This document shows positions 51,125-60,970 of a DNA stretch of 64,000 bases, piece after piece. Location: the NCBI RefSeq assembly GCF_036322625.1, contig NZ_AP027266.1:3227001-3291000 (forward strand), written 5' to 3'. Made by a program: the position numbers and the translations under genes. The notes beneath the pieces were generated by a model. The model did not search any database and had not been told where the DNA came from. It worked only from the letters and a program-made list of their open reading frames with translations. Positions within the stretch are counted from its first letter, which is position 1; every line of letters begins with the position of its first letter. The stretch is from Roseicyclus marinus. Its GTDB lineage: Bacteria; Pseudomonadota; Alphaproteobacteria; Rhodobacterales; Rhodobacteraceae.

Positions 51125-51778
51125 ATGATCCGCTTCGAGCACCTGACCAAGGGATTCGACGTGAACGGCCAGCGCAAGCTGGTGATCGACGACCTGAACC
51201 TGACGCTGGAGCGGGGGCGGTCGCTGGCGCTGTTGGGGCGCAACGGGGCAGGCAAGTCGACGCTGATGCAGATCATCGCGGGCAACATGCGGCCCGACCG
51301 GGGCCGGGTTGTCACCGATGGCACGATATCCTGGCCCGTGGGGCTGGCGGGCGCGGTGCATCCGAACCTGACCGGGGCGCAGAACGTGCGGTTCATCGCG
51401 CGGGTCTATGGTGTGGACACCGGGGAACTGGTCGATTTCGTGCAGGATTTCGCCCAGCTGGGCGCGCATTTCCACATGGAGGTGCGGACCTATTCGTCGG
51501 GGATGCGGTCGCGGCTGAATTTCGGGCTGTCGATGGGAATCAAGTTCGACACCTATCTGATCGACGAGGTGACGGGCGCGGGCGATGCCGCGTTCCGGTC
51601 GCGCAGCGCGGCCTTGTTTCAGGACCGGATGCAGAATTCGGACGCGATCATGGTGAACCACAACCTCGGCGAGCTGAAGGAATACTGCAACGCGGCCATC
51701 GTGCTGGAGCGGGGAAAATTGCAGGTTTTCGACGATCTCGACGAGGCAATCGCGCTGCACAAGCGCAACATGGACTGA
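51125..51778 (+). CDS. kpsT: Capsule-type polysaccharide ABC exporter ATP-binding protein (KpsT-like)
   Basis: 217-residue ATPase of the ABC-2 exporter family. Walker A is GRNGAGKST near residue 40; the Q-loop region GAVHPNLTGAQNVRFIARVYG, the signature variant YSSGMRSRLNFGLSMGI near 130, and Walker B YLIDEVTGAGDAAFR follow, with the H-loop MVNHNLGELKEYC. The SSGMRSRL signature is characteristic of KpsT/Wzt. It begins 12 bases after kpsE. It energises export through the KpsM protein encoded divergently. Confidence 0.93.
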   Translation: MIRFEHLTKGFDVNGQRKLVIDDLNLTLERGRSLALLGRNGAGKSTLMQIIAGNMRPDRGRVVTDGTISWPVGLAGAVHPNLTGAQNVRFIARVYGVDTGELVDFVQDFAQLGAHFHMEVRTYSSGMRSRLNFGLSMGIKFDTYLIDEVTGAGDAAFRSRSAALFQDRMQNSDAIMVNHNLGELKEYCNAAIVLERGKLQVFDDLDEAIALHKRNMD

Positions 51779-51922
51779 ACCCTGCCCCGTCCGGCCGCGC
51801 AGACAGGGTAAATGCCTTGCGAAGAATGCGCGGGGTTTTCCCCGATTGCACCATAATCCCACCGCGCCGCGATCCCGTCTGCGCGCGAGGCTCTGCCCGT
51901 CAGAACCGCGACGGAGCGCCGG

Positions 51923-54528
51923 ATGCCGATACTCGTTCCGGGGGGCAGCACCCTCACGAACCTGCCGAGGCTGGACCAGGGAATCAGCGATCTGTTGATC
52001 CGCGACACGGCCGGGGGGCAGGTGCTGTACGCCTTGTCGGGGCCGAGCGGAGGGTTGACCGCCTATCGGCTGGGTGACGGCGGGGCGCTGGAGCTATTGG
52101 ATTTCGCCTATTTCCCCACCGATCTTGCACCCGGTGTGCTGGGCGGCATGACGCTGCTGGAGACGCCGGGCGGGCCGCATGTGGTGGTGGCCGAGACTGC
52201 GCAATCCCGAAGCCTTGCGGCCTATGCGCTGGCGGGGGATGGCGGGATCGGCGGGCTGGTCAGCATCGGCGGGATCGGTGCGTCGAATGGTGCGCTGCTC
52301 AGCGTTGATCAATTGGGCGGGTCCATGCTGGTGCTGGCCAACCAGGGGCAGGAGGCGCTCAGGGGCTACAGCCTGTCGGGGGGGCTTGAGCTGAGCGCGC
52401 GATTCGCGGTCGGGGCCGCGCAGGCCGCCTATGCCAGTTCGGTCTTTGCCATGGAAACGGTCCGGGTGGCGGGACAGGATTTCCTGCTGGGTGCGAGCCT
52501 GACGGCGCGCGGCGTCAGCGCCTTCCGGATCGGGGCCGAGGGGCTGGTCGCGACAGGCAGTCTCGGGGTGGAGGAAGGCATCGGCATCATGACGCCGAGC
52601 GCTCTTGCCACGGCCGAGATCGGGGGGCGGCATTTCGTGCTGCTGGGGTCGGCCCCGTCGGACGGGATCGGGCAATCGGGCGCGATCACGGTGATGGAGT
52701 TGCGCGCCAATGGCAGCCTTGTCGCGGTCGATCACCTGCTGGACACGCAGGACACGCGCTTTGGCATGATCCAGAGCCTGGAGGTGCAGACCGCGCATGG
52801 TGTCACCTATGTGCTGGCGGCCGGTGGGGATGACGGGCTGTCGCTGTTCGTGATGCTGCCCAGTGGGCGGCTTGTGCTGGTCGACCAGGTCACGGCGGGG
52901 GCGGCAGCGGGGCTGGAGAATGTCGCGGCGATCCGCGCCACCACCGATCAGGCAGGGCTGCGGGTCTTCGTCGCCTCGGAGATGCGTGCCGGCGTGACCG
53001 AGGTCTCGGTCGATACGCGCGGCAACGGGATGGTGGCGGAGGCAGCCGCGCAGGGCGGCACGCTGGTGGGGACGACGCAGGACGACATCCTGATCGGGGA
53101 CGCGGGGGATGACAGTCTTGCGGGAGGCAATGGCGCCGACATCCTGGAGGATGGGGACGGACGCGACACGCTGTCGGGCGGCGGCGGGCGCGACATTTTC
53201 GTGCTCAGGGCGGATGGGCAGGTCGACACGATCGTGAGCTTCGAGCGGGGGACCGACCGGCTGGACCTGTCGGATTGGCCGTTCCTTTACGATCCGGCGG
53301 GGTTGAGCATCCAGTCCACGGCGCTGGGGGCCCTGGTGACATGGCGCAACGAGACGCTGGTGATCGAGACGATGAACCGGCGCAGCCTGTCGGACCATGA
53401 CGTGCGGGCGGCGGTCCTGGCCGGGCCGCAGCGGCGACCGGTCCTGACCGAGGCCGATCCGGACAGCGACCGGTATCTTGTCGGAACGGCTGTGGCGGAT
53501 GTGCTGGAGGGCGCGGGGGGCGGCGACACGCTGTTTGGCGAGGGGGAGAGGATGTGCTGCTGGGGGGCGCGGGCAATGACAGTCTGTACGGCGGGGTGGG
53601 CAATGACCGGCTGGAGGGGGGGGCGGGGTTTGATCGCCTTTATGGCGGGAGTGGCAATGACCTGCTGTTCGGGGATGCACTGGCCGATCAACTCTACGGC
53701 GATGTGGGCAACGACACGCTGGACGGCGGCATAGGGAATGACTGGCTTTTCGGGGGGACCGGACACGATTCTCTGATCGGGGGGGACGGCAACGACGCAT
53801 TGCGCGGTGACAGCGGGGCAGATGCCCTGCTGGGGGAAACAGGCGATGACCGGCTTTGGGGGGGCAGCGGAAGCGATCGCCTGTGGGGTGGCGCCGGTGA
53901 CGACATGCTGGATGGGCAGGGCGACCGGGACATACTTTTCGGCGACGACGGAGATGACACGCTGTTCGGCGGGACAGGGTTTGATCTTTTGCGAGGAGGC
54001 GGCGGAAACGATCTGCTTTACGGCGGGTCTTTGGCCGACCGGCTGTACGGCGATGCAGGCGATGACAGGCTTGTCGGCGGCGACGGCAGTGACCGGCTCT
54101 GGGGTGGCAGCGGAAACGACGTGGTGCAAGGGGATCAGGGCAATGACGTGCTCTGGGGTGGGTCTGGGAACGACACCTTGATCGGCGGGGACGGCGACCA
54201 GCGGCTGTTCGGAGGCAGTGGCTTTGACCGGATCGAGGGCCGGGCGGGCAACGATCGTCTGTGGGGCAATTTCAATGCCGACATCTTTGTCTTTGCCGAT
54301 GGGCACGGGCGCGACACGATCGAGGATTTCGATGCGATAGGCCGTGTCGAACGGATAGACCTGTCGGGCATCACGGCGCTGTCAGGCGCGAGCTACGGCG
54401 CGCTGCAGGCTGCGGGCGCGGTTACGGCCGCAGCGGGCGGCGTTCTGATAGATACGGGCGGGGGCAATTCCATCTGGCTGGCGCGGGTGGCACTTGCCGA
54501 TCTGGATGATGGGGATTTCATCTTTTGA
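51923..54528 (+). pseudogene. RTX-repeat (hemolysin-type calcium-binding) protein, reading frame broken near 53542-53546
   Basis: The gene reads in one frame from ATG 51923 to about 53541 and in the -1 frame on to 54528. About 375 N-terminal residues form repeated beta units (phytase/lactonase-like in style), followed by GTTQDDILIGDAGDDSL and then about twenty GGxGxDxLxG nonapeptides typical of RTX proteins, which bind calcium after type I secretion. A conserved C-terminal segment (FADGHGRDTIEDFD to DLDDGDFIF) is kept. The frame is lost in a run of five G at 53542-53546; adding one G restores GEGGEDVLLGGAGND. Unshifted, the protein would end at 53734 in nonsense. No secretion genes are nearby. 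Length if repaired is about 868 residues. Confidence 0.85.
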
Positions 54529-57500
54529 GGATGCGGCGGTAGATCCCGTCAAGCGCTTTTGCATGGTCCTCGGGGCTTGGTAGGGCGGGCCGGGTCGCTG
54601 GCGGCCTGCGGAAACGGTCGGGATCGGCATCGAGCAGGCCGAGACAGTCGGCCAGTGCCCGGTGATCGCCGACATCGATCACGAAGCCGTTTTCGCCGTG
54701 GTTGACATCCTGACCGATGGCCCCGCGATCCGAAGCGATGACCCAGAGACCAAGCGCCAGCGCCTCCCGCGTGACCAGCCCGTAGCTTTCGGACCAGATC
54801 GACTGGGCCAGAAGGACATCCAGCCGCCCGTATATCTCGCCCACGCGGTCAAGCGGCGTGCGCGGCAGAAAGGTGACGGGCGTGCCGTTCCAGATCCGCT
54901 GCCGCATCTGACCGACAGGCAGGGCATGATCGACCACGACGAGATCGAGGTTCGCGAAACGCCGCGCATGGATCGCGGCACGGAGAAGGGCATATCCCTT
55001 GTGCCGGGAGGCACCGCCGATCATCCCAAGGCGCAGACGCCCCGGTGGGCCGGGCTGTCGAATTGGTTCGGGAAGGGGAGAAACGGGATTTTCGAGAGTT
55101 TCCACCCGCTCCACTCCCGCTTTGCGGTGAAGCTCCGCGAAACTATCTGAGACAGCCAGAAGTCCCGATGCCCCACGCAAGCCCCGTCTTGTGATCCGCG
55201 CACGGTCGGGCAGGTCGCCGTCAGGCGCGGCGAGGTCGTAGAGCTCGGGCCGGCCATCATCGGACACAACGAATTGGTTGGGCGACAGCCACCACCCGTC
55301 ATGGAGCGTGATGACATAGGGCAGGTTTCGATGCCTGAGGCGATCTGCCACCGAGGCGGTCAGGCGCTGAATGCAATGCAGATGCACCAGATCAGGGCGG
55401 ATACGGTCGAGAAGCCGATCGAAGACATCGCCCATCTTGTGATCGGTCACATCCATCGTGCGGATGCCGGAGCGGGCCGTAACCGTCCAGATGCGCGCGC
55501 CATCGCGGGCGAAGCAGCGGATTTCATGGGGTGTTTCGCCACCTTCGAGCGTGGTGATCACGTCGATCTCATAGCGGGTCCCGTAAAGGTGCAACAAACC
55601 CGCGACACTGTTTTGCACAACCCGTGTTGCGCCCCCGATGTCCTGCGGCGGATAGAAGACATTGACGATAAGGAGCCGGATCTTTGGCGCAGGCAAGGGT
55701 GGGCGCACTGTCTCGAACATCGCGCCAAGGCGCGCACCCATCGCATCGAGCGCGTAGTCTCGCAGAACGTGATCGCGCGCGGTCTGGCCGATGCGGTGGC
55801 GCAGGTCGGCATCATCGACAAAGCGCAGGATCGCGGAGACAAATCCGGCCTTGTCGGCGGCAAAAAGGGCGGTTTGCCCCTCCTCGATCACAGCGCGATG
55901 CGTGGCGGTGGGGCTGACGACCGACGGAATGCCGAAAAGCGCGGCTTCCATCCATTTTATCTCGCTTTTCGCGTCGGTCAGGGGCGAAGGAAACAGCACG
56001 GACAGGTTGATGTCGGCTTGGGACAGCTCGGCGCAGAAAGCTTCGAAATCCCAGATTGGCGGGATCAGGCGGATATCGGGATGGCGGGGATCGAGATGTC
56101 GGAATTCCGGAAAATCACCGATGAGACGGCATTCCACCATGCCGGGACGCTGCGCCAGAACCTCGGCCAAGGCGGGTTCCAGAACCTCGGCGAACTCGGC
56201 CTTGTGCGCCTTGGTGCCCGATCCGTAGAAGATCACCAGCTTGTCGCGTCGACCGTGCGGCGTGGCGGCGGCCATGGCGGAGAGATGCGGCAGGCCGATG
56301 GCATTGGAGTGCAGGAAAACCTGCCCGCTCCGCACGATGGGGGACATGGCCTGTTGCAGGGTCGGGGTGGAGGCGATGCCATGATCGCACATCGCCATGG
56401 CGTGGCGGAACAGGGGCACGCCGCAAGCTATGGCCGCGTGATCATGGGCTGTGATCTGACCGGCATAGGTCGATAGCGGTGGCGGGAACTGACCCGCGTC
56501 AAAGATCAGGTCATCGCAATCATAGAAGGTGGCAAGCCCCTGCTGGGCGGCATCCGCGATCAGGTCGATGATCGGGGGAAAGGCCGGGCCGCGCATGAAG
56601 ATGACCGCGTCATACGCCTCGAGCCTTTGATGCAGGCGGTCGATGTCGAGGCTTTGCAGGTAGAGATCGGCGGTGAAACCCGCTGCGCGCAATTGGTCGA
56701 TTTTCTGGTCCGCGCGGTAGAGCTTGCATTGATAGAGATCGTCATTGGCAAGGAGGGCGACACGGCGGATCGGCGCGCTGCGCCGGGGTGACGTATAGGG
56801 CGGCGTGCGCAGGGTGAGCGCACGGGCGAGCAGATTCTGCACATCGGGCACGGATCGCCGTAGCAGCTGTCCGAAAAGGTCGGACCAGATCCGGTCGAAA
56901 ATCGCGGCCCCAAGCGCCCGGCGGCGGCGGCGCAGGGCCACGTCGGAAAAGAGCGTGTCGGGCAGGCGGTCGCAGAGATCGAGCGCTTCCTCGAGCCGGC
57001 CTTCGCCGGCGAGACGTTCGGCAAGCGTGACGGCATTCGAGCCGATGTCGAAATCGGACGGCACGGCGCGGCGTAGCTGGATTTCCGTCGGGATCCGGTT
57101 CTGCGCGTAGATCATGTCGGCCAGATCGAGACAGGCGCGCGGATCGCCGGGATTTGCGTTGATCACGCGGGCCAAAAGCCATTCGGCGGTGGCAGTATCG
57201 CCGGTGTGACGTTTGCGCCGGGCAAGGTCGATCAAGAAGCCACGCGTTTCGGGATCAGCCGCATCGAAAACAGCCGCACCGGGGATCGGGACCGTGTCGA
57301 GATGGGCAAGTGTTTCGGGCAAGCTGGCAACCGGGGACAGATCGGCGGATGCGGCGCGGAAATCGGCGATGCGGTCAAGGATCGCGGGCGGCAGGTCGAG
57401 ATCCGTGCGCATCCTGAACCATGCGCGGGCATTGGCATGGGCGCCTGCGCGCATCCCGATCCGGGCCCAGTGGCGGCGGAGGCTTGGCAGGTCCGTGGCC

Positions 57501-58165
57501 CCTGGCAGGTCGATATCGGCTAAGGCGAGGGCCGCACGGTAGAATTCGGCGTCCAGCACGTGGTCGGGATGGGGTGGGATACCCGCTGAAAGACCCGTGT
57601 TGCAGAAATGCGCGATGGCATCGAACCGGTCGGCGCTGGGCAGGGAATGCCCAGCAGCCTCGGCCAAGGCGCGATAGACTTCGTGCTCGAATATGCGTGA
57701 CAGCACGGGGCCATGCAGCCCCCGCGCCAGCCAGAGATGGGATTCGGACAGGTGAAGGGCGTCGGGCGGGACACCTTTTGCGGCCAGTCGGGCAACGACA
57801 TTGGCGACGGGAAGATCGGGGGGCAGGTCAAGACCATGCCAGCGACGGACAAAACCCGCATCCCATGTGTCGGGATCTGCCTTGCGGCCTTCGGCATGGC
57901 CGAATTCGAGGTAGTGGAACACTGCCTCTCCGGGGCTGGCGACGGCATCGGCCACATCGGGATTGCGGGCGAGATATGCCCCGACGCAGAAGCCGCGTGC
58001 CAGAAGGGCGGTGTTATCATGACGGGCAAACAGGTCAGCGGTGCTGCCCTTGCGCAGGGCGCGCCGATACCACGCCTGCCAATCGAAGGCGGCATCGCCC
58101 CCGGTCAGTCGGGCAACACGGCCACCAAGCCGGCGCAGAACCCTGGAGGTTTCGCGGGAGATCAT
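54518..58165 (-). CDS. Large protein with two GT-B glycosyltransferase domains
   Basis: 1215-residue protein without signal peptide. The N-terminal third (about 1-400) carries short helical repeats of the YLEFGHAEGRKADP kind, found beside glycosyltransferases of polysaccharide loci. A first GT-B domain (about 440-790) has FYDCDDLIFDAGQFPPPL and KSEIKWMEAALFGIPSVVS. A second (about 830-1200) starts LLIVNVFYPPQDIGGATRVVQN and has GGASRHKGYALLRAA and the donor-site Glu-x7-Glu in SESYGLVTREALALG. Two GT4-like domains in one chain suggest a bifunctional polymerase for a surface polysaccharide, which fits the nearby kps exporter. Its 3' end overlaps the RTX gene by 11 bases. Substrates unknown. Confidence 0.85.
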   Translation of the reverse strand: MISRETSRVLRRLGGRVARLTGGDAAFDWQAWYRRALRKGSTADLFARHDNTALLARGFCVGAYLARNPDVADAVASPGEAVFHYLEFGHAEGRKADPDTWDAGFVRRWHGLDLPPDLPVANVVARLAAKGVPPDALHLSESHLWLARGLHGPVLSRIFEHEVYRALAEAAGHSLPSADRFDAIAHFCNTGLSAGIPPHPDHVLDAEFYRAALALADIDLPGATDLPSLRRHWARIGMRAGAHANARAWFRMRTDLDLPPAILDRIADFRAASADLSPVASLPETLAHLDTVPIPGAAVFDAADPETRGFLIDLARRKRHTGDTATAEWLLARVINANPGDPRACLDLADMIYAQNRIPTEIQLRRAVPSDFDIGSNAVTLAERLAGEGRLEEALDLCDRLPDTLFSDVALRRRRRALGAAIFDRIWSDLFGQLLRRSVPDVQNLLARALTLRTPPYTSPRRSAPIRRVALLANDDLYQCKLYRADQKIDQLRAAGFTADLYLQSLDIDRLHQRLEAYDAVIFMRGPAFPPIIDLIADAAQQGLATFYDCDDLIFDAGQFPPPLSTYAGQITAHDHAAIACGVPLFRHAMAMCDHGIASTPTLQQAMSPIVRSGQVFLHSNAIGLPHLSAMAAATPHGRRDKLVIFYGSGTKAHKAEFAEVLEPALAEVLAQRPGMVECRLIGDFPEFRHLDPRHPDIRLIPPIWDFEAFCAELSQADINLSVLFPSPLTDAKSEIKWMEAALFGIPSVVSPTATHRAVIEEGQTALFAADKAGFVSAILRFVDDADLRHRIGQTARDHVLRDYALDAMGARLGAMFETVRPPLPAPKIRLLIVNVFYPPQDIGGATRVVQNSVAGLLHLYGTRYEIDVITTLEGGETPHEIRCFARDGARIWTVTARSGIRTMDVTDHKMGDVFDRLLDRIRPDLVHLHCIQRLTASVADRLRHRNLPYVITLHDGWWLSPNQFVVSDDGRPELYDLAAPDGDLPDRARITRRGLRGASGLLAVSDSFAELHRKAGVERVETLENPVSPLPEPIRQPGPPGRLRLGMIGGASRHKGYALLRAAIHARRFANLDLVVVDHALPVGQMRQRIWNGTPVTFLPRTPLDRVGEIYGRLDVLLAQSIWSESYGLVTREALALGLWVIASDRGAIGQDVNHGENGFVIDVGDHRALADCLGLLDADPDRFRRPPATRPALPSPEDHAKALDGIYRRILKR

Positions 58166-58296
58166 CGCATTCGGTACCGTGGAAATCGTTACGCGACCTG
58201 CATAGCCAAAGCCGCGCGGCCTGTCACGCACCCCGCCCCTGCCGCCTTGCAAGCGGGGGGGCGGGTGCCTACAACCCGCAAGCGAAGGAGCCCGCC

Positions 58297-59823
58297 ATGC
58301 CCGAGCAAACCGTGCCGAAACCCGTTGTCCTGTGCATTCTCGACGGATGGGGGATCGGTCCGACCGAGGCGGGCAATGCCCCCCGTCTGGCGGCCACGCC
58401 GCATATGGACCGGCTGATGGCGACCTGCCCCCATGCGACGCTGATCACCCATGGCCGGGCCGCGGGCCTGCCCGAGGGGCAGATGGGCAATTCCGAGGTC
58501 GGGCATACCAATATCGGCGCGGGCCGGGTCGTGGCGATGGATCTGGGGATGATCGATCTGGCGATCGAGGATGGCAGTTTCCGGGCCAAGCCCGCGCTGG
58601 CCGAGTTCATCGCGGCGCTGAAGGCGAGCGGGGGGCGGGCGCATCTGGCGGGCCTTGCCTCGCCCGGGGGGGTGCATTCGCACCAGAGCCATATCATCGC
58701 CGCCGCGCGCGCCCTGACCGAGGCGGGGCTGGAGGTCTTGGTCCATGCCATCACCGATGGCCGCGACGTGGCCCCCTCATCGGCCCCCGAGCAGATCGCG
58801 CGGCTGGAGGCGGAATTGCCCCAAGGCGCGCGGATCGTGACCGTGATCGGGCGCTATTTCGCCATGGACCGCGACAACCGTTGGGACAGGGTGGAACGCG
58901 CCTATCGCGCCATGGCCGAGGGCAAGGGCGTTGCGGCCAAGGAGGCACAGGGCGCGATCGGGGCCGCGCATGCGACGGGGCAGAGCGATGAATTCATCGA
59001 ACCCGCCGTGATCGGTGACTATGCCGGGATGGCCGAGGGGGATGGGCTGTTTTTCGTCAATTTCCGGGCCGACCGGGCGCGCGAGATCCTGGCCGCCATC
59101 GGGGACCCGGATTTCGACGGGTTCGAGCGCGGCCCGCGCCCGGCACTGGCCGCACGGCTGGGGATGGTCGATTATTCCAAGGCGCATGATGCCTACATGA
59201 TCACGATGTTTCCCAAGCAGGAGATCGTGAACACGCTGGCTGAATGGGTGGCCAAGCAGGGGCTACGGCAATTCCACATCGCCGAGACCGAGAAATACCC
59301 CCATGTCACCTTTTTCCTGAACGGGGGAAAGGAGCCCCCCGTTCCGGGCGAAGATCGCTACATGGCGGCCTCGCCCAAGGTGGCGACCTATGATCTGCAA
59401 CCCGAGATGTCGGCGGGCGAAGTGACCGATCACCTGGTGGAGGCCATCGGCGCGGGCTACGATCTGATCGTGGTGAATTACGCCAATCCCGACATGGTCG
59501 GCCATACCGGCGATCTGGGGGCCGCGATGCGCGCCTGCGAGGCGGTGGATACGGGGCTGGGCCGCGCGCTGGCGGCGCTGGAGGCGGCGGGAGGCGCGAT
59601 GATCCTGACCGCCGATCACGGCAATTGCGAAACGATGATCGACCCCGAGACGGGCGGGCCGCATACGGCGCATACGCTGAACCCGGTGCCCGTGATCCTT
59701 GTCGGTGGGCCTGCGGGCGCGGGCCTGCGCGACGGCATCTTGGCCGATCTGGCGCCGACGCTGTTGCACCTGATGGGCGTGCCGCAACCGTCGGAGATGA
59801 CGGGGCGGACGCTGATCGCATGA
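58297..59823 (+). CDS. gpmI: Phosphoglycerate mutase, 2,3-bisphosphoglycerate-independent
   Basis: 508-residue GpmI of the alkaline-phosphatase superfamily, interconverting 3- and 2-phosphoglycerate with manganese. Metal and catalytic residues: VLCILDGWGIG with Asp16, and the phosphorylated Ser66 in GQMGNSEVGHTNIG. Further marks are HAITDGRDVAPSS, FFVNFRADRARE, VNYANPDMVGHTG and the metal triad TADHGNCETM near 435. ATG 58297 follows an AAGGAG ribosome site. First gene of the gpmI-envC-ctpA-rppH operon typical of Rhodobacterales; the next start overlaps its stop. Confidence 0.97.
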   Translation: MPEQTVPKPVVLCILDGWGIGPTEAGNAPRLAATPHMDRLMATCPHATLITHGRAAGLPEGQMGNSEVGHTNIGAGRVVAMDLGMIDLAIEDGSFRAKPALAEFIAALKASGGRAHLAGLASPGGVHSHQSHIIAAARALTEAGLEVLVHAITDGRDVAPSSAPEQIARLEAELPQGARIVTVIGRYFAMDRDNRWDRVERAYRAMAEGKGVAAKEAQGAIGAAHATGQSDEFIEPAVIGDYAGMAEGDGLFFVNFRADRAREILAAIGDPDFDGFERGPRPALAARLGMVDYSKAHDAYMITMFPKQEIVNTLAEWVAKQGLRQFHIAETEKYPHVTFFLNGGKEPPVPGEDRYMAASPKVATYDLQPEMSAGEVTDHLVEAIGAGYDLIVVNYANPDMVGHTGDLGAAMRACEAVDTGLGRALAALEAAGGAMILTADHGNCETMIDPETGGPHTAHTLNPVPVILVGGPAGAGLRDGILADLAPTLLHLMGVPQPSEMTGRTLIA

Positions 59824-60953
59824 TGCTGCGCGCTGTCTGTGTCGCCCTTGTGCTGCTTGCCGCACCGGCGCGGGCCGAACCCGATGTCGTGGCCAGCGCC
59901 GAGCGCGCGGCCGAGATGCTGGAACAGGCGGCTTTCGCCCTGCTGGAGGCCGAAGGTGCCCGTGACCGGGTCGAGGCGCTGACCCAGACGGTGCGCGCCT
60001 ACGAGGAGGGGCTTTTGGCGCTGCGCGAGGGGATGCGGCAGGCTGCGCTGAGGGAACAGACGATCCTGACCGTCTTCGAGGCGGAGCGGGACCGACTGTC
60101 GCGGCTTCTGGGCGTGTTGCAGGGCATCGAGGGCGCGCCCGCGCCGCTGTTGCTGATGCATCCGGCCGGCGCGCTGGGCACGGCGCGGTCGGGGATGATC
60201 CTGTCGGAGGTCACGCCCGCCGTGGCCGAGGAAGCTCGCGCGCTGCGGATGCAGCTGGAAGACCTGGCCACGCTGCGGCGGTTGCAGGACGAGGCGGTGG
60301 ACCAGTTGACGCTGGCGCTGGACCGGATGCAGGCCGCGCGCACCCAGTTGAGCCAGGCCATCGCGGACCGTCGGATGCTGCCCGACAACATCATCCGCGA
60401 CGAAACCGCGATGACCGAATTGCTGGACAGTGTCGATTCGCTCGATGCCTTGGCCGCCGTCCTGTCGCGCGACGGGGCGGACGGGGGCATCGAGCTGCCC
60501 GATTTCGTGGCGGCGCGCGGCACGCTGGCCATGCCGGTCTTGGGCACGGTGCTGCGGAGCTACGGCGAGGCGGATGGCGCGGGCGTCACGCGGCCCGGTC
60601 TGGTTCAGGCCACGCGCCCACGGGCGCTGGTCACGGCACCTTGGGCGGCCTCGGTCCGCTATGCGGGACCGCTGCCCGATTACGGAAATGTCATTATCCT
60701 TGAACCACAGGCCGACTATCTGATCATCCTGGCGGGGATCGGGACCCTTTACGTTGTCCCCGGCGACATCGTAGCTTCGGGCGGTGCGCTGGGCCTGATG
60801 CCCGGCGATCCGGGGCCGGAGAGCGAAGAATTGATCCTGTCATCCGCGCAAGGTGGTGGCGCGGAGCTGACGGAAACGCTTTATATCGAGGTGCGGGAGG
60901 ACGGTGCGCCGATTGATCCGGCACCGTGGTTCGCGGCCACCGGGCGCGACTGA
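59820..60953 (+). CDS. EnvC-like murein hydrolase activator
   Basis: 377-residue secreted protein. A short signal peptide (MLRAVCVALVLLAAPARA) precedes a long coiled-coil region (about 22-215, ERAAEMLEQAAFALLEAEGARDR and similar heptads) and a C-terminal degenerate LytM/M23 domain (about 255-377). The LytM fold is seen in LPDYGNVIILEPQADYLIILAGIGTLYVVPGD, but the zinc histidines of true endopeptidases are missing, as in EnvC. It should activate amidases at the division site. ATG 59820 overlaps the gpmI stop; the next in-frame ATG is 59823. It is followed 17 bases later by ctpA. Confidence 0.88.
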   Translation: MMLRAVCVALVLLAAPARAEPDVVASAERAAEMLEQAAFALLEAEGARDRVEALTQTVRAYEEGLLALREGMRQAALREQTILTVFEAERDRLSRLLGVLQGIEGAPAPLLLMHPAGALGTARSGMILSEVTPAVAEEARALRMQLEDLATLRRLQDEAVDQLTLALDRMQAARTQLSQAIADRRMLPDNIIRDETAMTELLDSVDSLDALAAVLSRDGADGGIELPDFVAARGTLAMPVLGTVLRSYGEADGAGVTRPGLVQATRPRALVTAPWAASVRYAGPLPDYGNVIILEPQADYLIILAGIGTLYVVPGDIVASGGALGLMPGDPGPESEELILSSAQGGGAELTETLYIEVREDGAPIDPAPWFAATGRD

Positions 60954-60970
60954 AACGAAGGATGACGACC

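Noticed and set aside
53694-53960. Serine/proline-rich open frame opposite the RTX repeats
   Set aside because: It is the antisense of GGxGxD repeats, which always read as Ser/Pro-rich; there is no independent support.
57421-58296. N-terminal extension of gpmI by 292 residues
   Set aside because: The extension is antisense to the glycosyltransferase gene. The AAGGAG site and conserved N-terminus place the start at 58297.
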